NCBI RefSeq assembly: GCF_028389875.1
Contig: NC_084675.1
Coordinates: forward strand, 22,344,412 to 22,408,411
DNA: 64,000 nt
Reading direction: 5' to 3'
Origin: Rhea pennata
Lineage: Eukaryota > Chordata > Aves > Rheiformes > Rheidae
Part shown: piece after piece, positions 53,974-62,869 of the stretch
Layout: every line of letters starts with the position of its first letter
How positions within the stretch are numbered: position 1 is the first letter of the stretch
Made by a program: the position numbers and the translations under genes
Notes under the pieces: model-generated
Told to the model about the DNA's origin: nothing
Database searches by the model: none
The model's input: the letters and a program-made list of their open reading frames with translations, nothing else

Positions 53974-54240
53974 TGTTTACAAAAGAGTAAAAACCAGGGC
54001 CCGGGGGGGGGGGGCAGCCCCTGCCTCGCCACGGCTTTGCCCCGGGCCAGGACGCAGGGCACCAAACCCGTGGGGCAGCCCCACGGGGGCACAGCCCGAG
54101 TCGGTCCTTGCCCCGTCTCCCTGGAGGGGCTAGGGCAGGGCCAGACCCTGCTGCCCCCCCCCCGGACCCCCCAAACCGCCGCGCGTCGCAGCCGTCCCTC
54201 GCAGCGTCACCAGGAGCGCGGCCCCACGGCGGCGGGGGGC

Positions 54241-57200
54241 TCAGGCGCTGCCTCGGGGCAGCCCGTCTGGCCCCAGGAGGTGCTGGCTGGGGTCGTCCAG
54301 GAGCTGGGGGCCGGGGCCGGGCTGGGGGCGCACAGGAGAGGCGTCAGGGGGGAGCCAGGGCAAGCGCTGCAAACACTGCTGGGGAGGGGGACGTGGTCCT
54401 GCCCCACCGGGGACGGGGACCCTGCAAACACCCATGGGGACCCCGCTCACCCCCGGGGACGAGGACTCTACAAACACTACCAAGGATGGGGACAGGGTCC
54501 TGCAGCACCGGGGACGGGGACCTCCGTGCACCCCCAAGGACAGAGATCTGCAGCACCGGGGACGGGGACCTTGCACAGCCCTGAGGTCGGGGACCCTGCT
54601 AACACCGGTGGGGCTGGGACCCCTGAGAGCAGAGGCCGGGCAGAGCAGCCCCCCCACGTGCCCCAGCCCCACGTGGCCCCGGCCCCACGCACCTTGGTGT
54701 GCAGGATGTACCGAACGGCCCCCGGCACCGGCTCCGAGACCACGGCCGAGAGCAGCTCCTCCGCCGGCGAGGCCGAGCCGACCGGCAGCCCTTGCAGGAA
54801 CCTGCCGGCACGGCCCAGCGCTCAGCCCCACGCGGCCGGGGGGGGCACCCACGGCAGGCAGGGCTCGTGCACCCCCAGCCGCGGCGCAGCCCGGCCGGCC
54901 CAGCCCCCCAGCTCTCCCCCAGGAGCACTCACTGGTCCCCGTTGGGCGCCGGAGGGAAGCTGCGTCTCACCACCTCCACGAACTCCGCCACGGTGTCGGC
55001 CAGCGCGAAGATCACGGCATTGGGGCCGGCGTCAAAAGTGTAGGCCACCTGCAAGAGGGGCGAGGGGGGGGGGCGGGGGGCGCCGGTGGGGCCGGGCACC
55101 CCCCCAACCCCCCTCCCGGCCCCCCCGGTGCCGGCTGCTGGTACCTTGGTGCGGCCGTGGTGGGTGTTGTAGCGGTGGACCAGGGCGATGATGCGGCGCG
55201 AGACGTCGTTGAGGTAGAAGATGGGGGGGAAGGTGTCGAGGCAGGTGGCGTGGAACTGGTTGCTGTCGCGCATGGTGAGCTGGCCGAAGCCCTCCAAGTC
55301 GCGCTCGCGGATGTGCCGCGCCATGCGGGCGATGCGCTCCGGCACCAGGGCCTCCGCGCGGTGCTGCGGCGGCACGCGGGCCGGCGTCACCCGCGCCCTT
55401 CCCAGCCCTCCTCCTCCTCCTCCTCCTCCTCCCCCCCACCCAGCCTCCTTTTTGGGGCCATTGCCACTGCCAAGGGCGCTGCAGAGCCCGAGGAGCAATG
55501 CTGAGCCCCACAGCCCCCCCGGGCCCTGGGCAGCGCCCTCACCCACGCCAGCACACCCCACTCAGAAGGAAAAACAAAAAAAAATACCACCCACAGGACC
55601 CGTGACCCCAGCCCACGGCGTGGCCGGGACGCAGCGGGCGGCCCGCGGGGCAGGACGGGCCCCGGCGCCCCAGCACCGTACCTTCAGCAAGGGGCTGGTG
55701 TCCACGCTGGTCTGCATCCCCGCGGTGCTGCCCACCTGCTTCTTGTCGGCGCTGACCTGGCACGCGGGGGGAGGCGGTGGGACGGGGCTGGGGGCCTCGT
55801 GCCCCCCACACACACCCCGCCGCCCCGTCCCCGTGCCCCTCACCACCAGCACGAGGATCCTCAGCTCCGGCCAGTGGGTCTCGGGGGCCACCTGCTGCGC
55901 CACGCTGTCCTTCCCGTCCGGCCGCTCGCCCTTGTGCCACTGCACGAAGCCGCCGAACATGCTGCGGCAGGCGCTGCCCGAGCCCTGCCGCGCCACCTCG
56001 GAGAGCTCGCCCTCCACGCCGTAGAGCCGAGCCAGGGCGAACACTGCGGGGCAGGGCCACGCGTCAGCCCCGGCCGCCCCGCGTCCCCGCCGCCCCGCGT
56101 CCCCGCCGCCCCGCCGCCCGCTCACCCAGGCAGGCGTAGCCGGCCGCCGACGACGCCAGGCCGGCCGCCGTGGGGAAGTTGTTCTCCGTGGCGATGTGGA
56201 TCTTGTAGGTCAGGCTGAGCGGGGCCGCGTCCTCCTCCTCGCCGCCGCCGCGGCGCTTCCGGGCCAGGCGTCGCACTGCGAGGGGACAGACGCAGCCGAA
56301 GGGGGGGGGTCGGTTTTAGGCAGCGGGAACGGGGCGAGACGGGAGGGGGGCTGGCGCGCCGCCGCGGCATGCACCACCGCTCCCACCGTGGCACATGCTC
56401 TGCCCCCTTCCCCCGGGGAAACTGAGGCGCAGGAGGAGTCTCACCTTCCCGCAGGCAGGACTGCAGCCGGGGATGCCCCACATCAGCCTCCTCGCCGTTC
56501 AGCCACAGCCGGTCCTCCTTGAAGTCCCTGCTGATGGCAACGGTGGTGGTGGTCTTCAGCTGGCCAGGAGAGGACAGAGCTGAGCACCTGCGTGGAGGGG
56601 TCCTGCAGCTCCCCACGGGCGCAAGGGGCCTGTCCTGCAAACACGGGGTCGCCTGGCCGCAGCGCGGCGTCATGCACCCACGGGCGAGGCGGGGAAGGCA
56701 GAAAGGCCGGGAGACGGAGGCAAAACGGGGGCGAAGCTCCAAGATCCCACAGCTGCCCGCAGCTCTGGGCGGCTCCACCACCCGAAGCTGCCACCCAGCC
56801 AGCTGCACCCAGCGCCGGCAGAAAAACAAGCACCGTTTTCCGAGGACCGACTGTCCCCAGGAACAAAGACGGTCCTGTTTTATTCCCTGCTCCCACGCGA
56901 GCTCCCGCACCCAGCGGCGGCCCGCGATGGGCGATCCCCACTCGGTGCAAGGCCCCGGCTCCCCCTTCCCCGCACCAACCTGGTCCTGGTGCAGCGTCAC
57001 GCTCAGGGAGGAGTTGATGGGCAGGATCAGGTCGCTGTCCCGCTTGCCCCCTGGAAGAGCCACGCAGGTGGGGTGCGCGTGGGGGCAGTGCGGCCGGCCG
57101 CCAGACCCCGGGGGTCTCCGCACCGGCCTGCCCTGCTCACGCCCTCCTGCTCCAGGCTGATCCGGGCCGTGGCACAGCACGGCACGGCTCGGCACGGCTC

Positions 57201-57621
57201 CTGCCAGCGTGAAGGCTGGTGCAAGCTGGCGTCTTTGGGGTTGGGCAGACCCCATGCAGGGGGGCACGACGGCAGTGGGTTTTGCTCCTGCTGCACTCAC
57301 CCCCATCCCGGTGGCAGCCCAGGGGGTGTCCTCAGGGGTCCCAGGCCGGGAGGAGCATGGATTTAGGGAAGGGGGAAGCCCTGGAGTCTCATCACTTTGG
57401 GGCAGCATCAACCCCAGGGCTGTCTTCTGCATCACCCCACAGCGAGGTGCGCCTCCCCCCCCCCCGCCGCGGGCTGAGCCCCGCCGTGCCCAGGGCCCTG
57501 CGGGCAGCTCTGCCCCAGCCCACGGGCCGGCGGGGACGCCCGGGCACTCACAGTACTTGATGACAGCGATGTTGACAGGGGCCGTGCAGGTGACCACGGT
57601 GAGAGCCTTCTCCTCGGACAT
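54241..57621 (-). CDS. MVD: MVD, diphosphomevalonate decarboxylase (spliced)
   Basis: MVD makes isopentenyl diphosphate from mevalonate diphosphate with ATP, releasing CO2, in the cholesterol pathway. Exons on the minus strand: 57621-57552, 57050-56980, 56559-56445, 56275-56126, 56043-55844, 55756-55682, 55363-55145, 55048-54933, 54801-54693, 54321-54241 (stop 54243-54241). The sum is 1206 nt, 401 aa; human has 400. All splice phases agree. GHMP-family landmarks: [16 protein letters not shown] (Asn17), [22 protein letters not shown] loop with Ser127, GSGSACRS with Arg162, and [12 protein letters not shown] with the catalytic Asp306 (human Asp305). It ends [12 protein letters not shown]. The start has a strong Kozak context (gccaccATGT). 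The exon 2 donor is gttggt. No damage was seen. Confidence 0.96.
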
Positions 57622-57779
57622 GGTGGCGCCGCGGCCGCGCACGCAGCTCCCGGGCAGGATCCGAGCCCTACAGGGGCAGCCCCGACCCAGGTCGCCGGGC
57701 GAGTGCTCCGCTTGGCCCCACGCGGGACCCGGCGCCCCACGCGGGATCCGAGCCCCGCGCGCCGTCGGGACAGACCCCG

Positions 57780-57840
57780 GCCCACCCACGTGTCCGCGCC
57801 GCGCAACATTGTAGCCAGCTGCCGCCGCCCCATTGGCTGG
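57780..57840 (-). promoter_or_regulatory. MVD: MVD promoter: E-box, shared ACATTGTAGCC element, inverted CCAAT box
   Basis: CACGTG at 57787-57792, ACATTGTAGCC at 57806-57816 and ATTGG (CCAAT on the minus strand) at 57829-57833 lie 165-210 bp upstream of the ATG in CpG-rich DNA. NF-Y at a CCAAT box working with SREBP is the established control of sterol genes. The CCACCCACG next to the E-box is only a loose match to a sterol element. Confidence 0.5.
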
Positions 57841-57999
57841 CGCCAGGGCGGCCGGTTCCGGGCGCCCAATAGCCTCGATCAGACCACGGCGCTGGCCACG
57901 CCCCCCGGAACGCCAGGGCCGCCCCCGCTTGCCCCCCCGCCCCGCCCCGCCCCGGGGGGTTTCGGGCCGGGCGCAGCGGGGAGGGAGCGAGGCGGAGCG

Positions 58000-58101
58000 G
58001 CGCGCGGCGCCATGTTGGTGCCTGGAGCGGAGCTCTGCGCATGCGCCGCTCCTGCTCGCCATGACACCATAGAGACGTGTGGGGGAGAGGGGAGGCGGCG
58101 T
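58000..58101 (+). promoter_or_regulatory. Candidate divergent promoter and first exon opposite MVD
   Basis: A GCGCCATGTTGG stretch (YY1-like) near 58008 and a perfect palindromic NRF1 site TGCGCATGCGC (58036-58046) are followed by a consensus donor, GGC|gtgagt, with GT at 58100-58101 on the + strand. This layout fits a short non-coding first exon transcribed away from MVD. In human, as I recall, the SNAI3-AS1 lncRNA starts head-to-head with MVD. No downstream exon could be identified. Confidence 0.4.
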
Positions 58102-58114
58102 GAGTCCGCCACGG

Positions 58115-58625
58115 TGGTCCCAGCGCCCCCAGTGCCCAGGGCTCCCAAGGCCTCCAGTGCTCCCAGTACCCAGGGCTTCCAGTACCCAGTGCTCCTAATG
58201 CCTCCAGTGCACCCAGTACCCAGTGCTCTCATTACCCAGTGCTCCCAGTGCCTCCAGTGCGCCTAGTTCCCAGTGTTCCCAAAGCCCCCAGTGCCCCCAG
58301 TATCTCCAACACCCTCACTGCTCCTGCAACCCAGTGCTCCCAGTATTCCCAGTACACCAAGTACCCAGTGACTAGTGCCACACCTCCAGTGCCTCCAGTG
58401 CTTCCGGTACCAACGTTCCCAATGCCTCCAGTGCCCATAGTGCCCCCAGTGCTCCCAATACCCAGTGCCCCCAGTACCCAGTGCTCCCGGTACCAGTGTT
58501 CCCAATGCCTTCAGTGCCCGTAATGCCCCCCAATACTCCCACTACCCAGTGCCCCGTGCTCCTGGTACCAAGTACCCAGTGCTCCTAGTGCCCCCAGTGC
58601 TCCCAGCGCCCAGTGCTCCCACTCC
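58115..58625. repeat. Degenerate CCAGT-rich array (CCCAGTGCTCCCAGTACC-type)
   Basis: About 500 bp are built from variants of CCCAGTGCTCCCAGT and CCCAGTACCCAGTGCC with period near 15 or 30 bp and frequent indels. On the minus strand it reads as TGSTGG-like peptides, which is a repeat artefact. Confidence 0.85.
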
Positions 58626-58874
58626 AGGGCTTCCCCGGCCCGGGACACCCCGCACCCCAGCGGTGGCACGCGCCCCTGGGGTATTTTTATGCACCGGCCA
58701 CTCGTAGTGGAAAATATTCCGCCTCTCTCCATGCGGGGGGGGGGGGTGCCTGGCCCCGGCGTCGCACACAGCCCGCCCGGACTGCCGGGAACAGCCGTGG
58801 GGGCACCGCGGGCTGCGCGTGGGGCAGCGGCGCTATCCGTGGGGCACAGGCACCCTGCCCAGCCCACCCCAGCC

Positions 58875-59745
58875 CCTCTTGTCCCCTCTTGTCCCCTCTC
58901 ATCCCAGCCCATCCTGGCCCATCTCACTCCATCCCATCTCATCCCATCCTGTCCCTTCCCTTCCCATCCCATCCTGTCCTGTCCCATCCTGTCCCATCCC
59001 ATCCCATCCCATCCCATCTCATCCCATCCCATTCTGTCCCATCCTGTCCCACCCTGTCCCATCCTGTCCTGTCCCATCCCATCCCATCTCATCCCATCCC
59101 ATTCTGTCCCATCCCATCTCATCCTGTTGCATCCTGTCTCTTCCTGCCCTGTCCCATCTTGCCCCATCCCATCTCATCCCATCCCATCCTGTCTAGTCCC
59201 ATTCCATTTCATCCCATCCCATGCCGTCCCGTCCCATCCCAACCTGTCCCATCCTGTCCCGTCCTGTCCCATCCCATCCCATCCCGTCCTGTCCTATCCG
59301 ATCCCATCCCATCCCGACCCGTCCTGTCCCATCCCATCCCATCCCATCCCATCGTGTCCTGTCCCGTCCGATCCCATCCCGTCCTGTCCCGTCCCATCCC
59401 GTCCTGTCCCATCCCGTCCCGTTCCATCCCATCCCGTCCTGTTCTATCCCATCCCGTCCTGTCCTATCCGATCCCATCCCATCCCGACCCGTCCTGTCCC
59501 ATCCCATCCCATCCCATCCCATCCCATCCCATCGTGTCCTGTCCCATCTGATCCCATCCTGTCCTGTCCCGTCCCATCCCGTCCTGTCCCATCCCGTCCC
59601 ATTCCATCCCATCCCGTCCTGTTCCATCCCATCTTGTCCCATCCCGCCCCGTCCCATCCCGCCCCGTCCCATCCCGCCCCATCGTGTCCTGTCCCATCTG
59701 ATCCCATCCTGTCCTGTCCCGTCCCATCCCGTCCTGTCCCATCCC
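58875..59745. repeat. Pentamer satellite (CCCAT/CCTGT/CCCGT)n
   Basis: About 870 bp of almost pure 5-bp units occur, with C-rich + strand and GGGAT/GGACA-type minus strand. A higher-order pattern is visible: ATCGTGTCCTGTCCC recurs at 59351, 59531 and 59681, with long matching flanks. All frames are open for long stretches in both directions, giving false SHPIPSHP- and GWDGMGWD-like proteins. It lies between MVD and SNAI3. Confidence 0.93.
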
Positions 59746-59761
59746 TTTCTCACCCCCCTCC

Positions 59762-60357
59762 CGGATATTTATAAGCTTTTTCCATGGGCAGGAGGCGAGG
59801 GGAAAACATGCGGGTTATTTTGGCGCTGCGGATTCTTTCCCCCCGGCCGCCGGGACAGGTGCGAGGCCGCATTTAGCCCGGCAGAGCTGCAAATAGCCCG
59901 GCGCGCGCAATATATAGCAGCCTGCAGGCACCGGCCGCTATTTATACCGGGCGAAAAGCCCCCCGCGCTGCCCCAGCGCCAAGATTAGCGCCGCGCTCCC
60001 GCCGCCTTTCTGCTGGAGGTGACACCGGCGCGGCCGGCCGGGGCTGTCCCGCCGCCGCCGCGCTTGGCCGCGACGCGGCCCCGTCCCGGGGGGCTCCCGG
60101 CCGGAGCCGGCAGCAGGAGCTCGGCCGCAGCCCGGAGCCGGTCAGCCCTCCGGCGACGCGCGGTGCAATAGCTGGGGACGAGCCCGCGGCGACCCCGGTG
60201 CAGCCCCCAGTGCCCCGAGGGCGTGCGGAGGAGCCCGCGGGGGCGACACCTCCCCGTCGAGGAAACGGGGCCGGGGCCGGGCCGCGCACGGGTGCCCCGG
60301 CCGCTCGGGTTACATCCCGCGCTCAGCAAAACCCAATATCCCTGCTCCTATTTTTAA
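59762..60357. promoter_or_regulatory. A/T-box cluster with MEF2-like sites downstream of SNAI3
   Basis: Within very GC-rich DNA there are isolated A/T boxes: ATATTTATAA (59765), TTTGGCGC (E2F-like, 59819), AATATATAG (59909), CTATTTATAC (59938, one mismatch to MEF2) and CTATTTTTAA (60348, full MEF2 match). Preserved A/T boxes in GC-rich surroundings suggest a regulatory module, possibly for SNAI3 (first described as a muscle Snail factor) or a transcript of its own. No coding exon was found. Confidence 0.4.
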
Positions 60358-60548
60358 GGCCGGGTTGGCACCCCGCTTCCCACCGAAAGCCGGGCAGGAG
60401 GGTCCGGCGGGGGCGGGGGAGAGCCGGACCCTCCAAGCCGGACCGTGTCTCCGGACCCGGCGATGCCACCGGAGCTGGGCACGCAGCGCCGGGGACGGCC
60501 CCAGCAGCAAGGGACTCTCGGCTCAGGCCCACGGCGCTCGGCTCCGCT

Positions 60549-60554
60549 TTTAAT
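60549..60554 (-). terminator. SNAI3: SNAI3 poly(A) signal, variant ATTAAA
   Basis: The minus strand reads AGAATTAAAAGC 156 nt after the SNAI3 stop. ATTAAA is the most common variant signal, and no AATAAA occurs closer to the stop. Confidence 0.6.
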
Positions 60555-60709
60555 TCTTTCTGCAGCAAAACGTCTCGGAAGCCACGGCAGCGCCGGCGGG
60601 AAGGGGCTGGGGCGCCGCGGCCCGGCGCGGCGCCGAGGTCCCCGCCGAGGATGAGGACGGTGCCGGCGGAGGGGAGGCAGTCCGGGGGTGTGCCGGGGCG
60701 GCGGGCGGC

Positions 60710-61965
60710 TCAGGACGCGGCGCAGCCCCCGCCGTCCTCGTGCCGGGCCAGCAGCGACATGCGGGAGAAGGTCTTGGAGCAGGCGCGGCACCGGTACCGC
60801 TTGACGTCGGAGTGGGTCTGGAGGTGGGCGCGCAGGTTGGAGCGGTCGGCGAAGGCCCGGCTGCAGTGGGGGCAGGCGTAGGGCTTCTCTCCTGCGGGAC
60901 GCCCCGGGCAAGGCTGTCAGCACCCGGCTCGGCGCCCCGGCCGCCCTCCGCGCCCCTCGCGCCTGGCCGCGAGCCCCCGGCGCCCCACGCCCCTCTGCAG
61001 CCCTCCCCGGCCGCCCTTCCACACCGCCCTCATCCTCTTCCTCGTGCCCCTGCCCCGGTGCCCGGGCGCTTCCCAGTGGTCCCTGAAACGTGCTGGGACA
61101 CCGGCGCCTGCAGGGCTTCACCCGTCCCGTTACAGAGGGGAAACTGAGGCACGGGGAGCCCCGGGGAGGCAGCGGGCGCAGCCCTACCTGTGTGGGTGCG
61201 GATGTGCCCCTGGAGCAGCCAGGGCCGGGAGAAGGCTTTGCCGCAGATGCTGCAGACGCAGGGCAGCGTGTGGGTGCGGATGTGCATCTTCAGGGCGCCC
61301 AGGCTGCCGTACGCCTTCTCGCAGTACTTGCAGCTGAACGCGCGCCGGCTCGGCAGGGCGCGGGGCGGCTGCCCGCGGCAGCCCGGCCCCGGCGAGGGGC
61401 GGCAGGGCTGGGGGCAAGCCAGCCGCCCCCGCAGCCCCCCCGGCGCCGCCGGCAGGTTCAGGTTCTGGTTGTCCTTCAGGGGGGTCCCCGGGCCGGCGTT
61501 GGGGGGGCCCTTGGTCTCGGCGGGCAGCGGGAAGCGGGCGAAGAGGGAGCCGCGGTCCCGGGGGCGGGCGGCGGAGCCGGCGGGCGGCCGGAGCACCGAG
61601 AGCAGCAGCCCCCGGCACGAGCCGCACGAGCCGGCCGTCTCTGCAGGAGCCGGAGCGGGGACGCGGGGCGTCAGCCCTCACGGACGAGGCCTGCCTGCCC
61701 CTTTCACCGCCCCCTGCCCCGCTCCCGTGCCCATCGTGCCCCATGGCGGGTCCCCCTTCTGCTCCCCCCCCCCCCGCCCCGCTGCAAAAAGCAGCAAAAC
61801 CAGCCCCCCAGACGGGAGCGCGGGAGCCGCAGCCCAGGGGAAGCCGGGGGGAGCGGGGTCCCGGGGAGGCACAGGCAGAGCCTTACCGTGAGCACGCGTG
61901 TCGAGCTGGCCGTAGTTGGGGATGCGGGTGCTGGAGGGTTTCTTCACCAGAAAAGAGCGGGGCAT
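60710..61965 (-). CDS. SNAI3: SNAI3, Snail-family zinc finger repressor (spliced)
   Basis: Snail proteins bind CANNTG boxes and repress through an N-terminal SNAG motif. Exons on the minus strand: 61965-61887, 61640-61188, 60891-60710 (stop 60712-60710); 714 nt, 237 aa. Human SNAI3 has 292 residues, so this one is short. The SNAG motif [12 protein letters not shown] starts the protein. The middle is Pro/Arg/Gly-rich and poorly conserved. Four fingers follow: C130/C133/H146/H150, C156/C159/H172/H176, C184/C187/H200/H204 and a last C2HC-type finger C212/C215/H228/C234, with the Snail signatures [40 protein letters not shown] and [18 protein letters not shown]. The first of the five fingers known from SNAI2 is not recognisable. 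The synteny (next to MVD) and three-exon layout support SNAI3 rather than SNAI1 or SNAI2. Confidence 0.92.
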
Positions 61966-61974
61966 GGCCGGACC

Positions 61975-62395
61975 GGCAGGGTGGGCAGGGAGAGCCGGCG
62001 GGACAGACGGACAAGGCAGGACAGGGATACCCGGCAGGACAGACGAACAAGGCAGGGGCAGGCAGAGCAGGGAGATCTGGCAGGACGGGGATAGCCGGCA
62101 GGACAGACGGACAAGGCAGGGGCAGGCAGAGCAGGGAGATCTGGCAGGACGGGGATAGCCGGCAGGACAGACGGACAAGGCAGGGGCAGGCAGAGCAGGG
62201 AGATCTGGCAGGACGGGGATAGCCGGCAGGACAGACGGACAAGGCAGGGGCAGGCAGAGCAGGGAGATCTGGCAGGACGGGGATAGCCGGCAGGACAGAC
62301 GGACAAGGCAGGGGCAGGCAGAGCAGGGAGATCTGGCAGGACGGGGATAGCCGGCAGGACAGACGGACAAGGCAGGACAGGCAGGACAGGGAGCC
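61975..62395. repeat. 64-bp minisatellite immediately upstream of the SNAI3 start codon
   Basis: The marker GAGATCTGGCAGGACGGGGA recurs at 62072, 62136, 62200, 62264 and 62328, exactly 64 bp apart, with near-identical units (TAGCCGGCAGGACAGACGG, ACAAGGCAGGGGCAGGCAG). Worn partial units extend on both sides to about 62450. It begins some 10 bp upstream of the ATG, so it must lie in the SNAI3 5' UTR or core promoter. Confidence 0.93.
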
Positions 62396-62799
62396 CCGGC
62401 AGGGCAGGGAGACCTGGCAGGGCAGCCGGACGAGGCAGGACAGACGGCCGAGGCAGGCCGGGCAGGGCCGGGAGCGCGGGCGGCGCGGACGGACGAGGCA
62501 GGGCCGAGCCAGGCGGGAGGAGGGAGCGGGGGGGGGGGGGCGGCAGGCGAGCGCCTCGTCCCCGCGCCCGGCCCCCCGCGCCGCTGGGACACCCGGCAGG
62601 TGCCCTAAGGCCGCGGGCTCATTAGCATGGGCGGCCCCCGGGGCAGCCCCCGGGCCAACCGCGGCCCGAGGGCTGGCCTCGGCGGCCGGCACGCCCCGCC
62701 GCAGGTGCGGGGGCCGCGGCCGGACGGCCCCGTGCCCCGGGCTGCCGCCCCCCGCCCCGGCCGCGGCCCCGGGGCGTCCTGGCGGCCCCAGGGCCGGCG

Positions 62800-62862
62800 C
62801 GCAGATAAGGGCGCTCCTCAATGTTATCAGCCCGGGCCATTGTGTCCCGGAGCCGTTTACAG
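62800..62862. promoter_or_regulatory. Candidate SNAI3 upstream module: two GATA sites, SOX-like and FOX-like sites
   Basis: AGATAAGG (62803), the inverted GATA site GTTATCAG (62823-62830), CCATTGTG (62838, SOX-like) and GTTTACA (62855, forkhead-like) fall within 60 bp of otherwise GC-rich sequence. An octamer-like ATTAGCAT is at 62621. The density of A/T-containing core motifs is unusual for this region. Activity is inferred from motifs only. Confidence 0.35.
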
Positions 62863-62869
62863 CCCCCCG

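Noticed and set aside
56122-58062. 646-codon minus-strand open frame over the MVD 5' half
   Set aside because: It contains true MVD exons joined by unspliced introns in mixed frames. Splice sites and known protein order show MVD is spliced.
58115-59745. CRISPR-like array
   Set aside because: Repeats are contiguous with no unique spacers and the genome is vertebrate; they are tandem satellites.
58613-59774. SHPIPSHP-like and GWDGMGWD-like open frames of up to 361 codons
   Set aside because: They are direct translations of a pentamer satellite, with both strands open equally; there is no evidence of coding.
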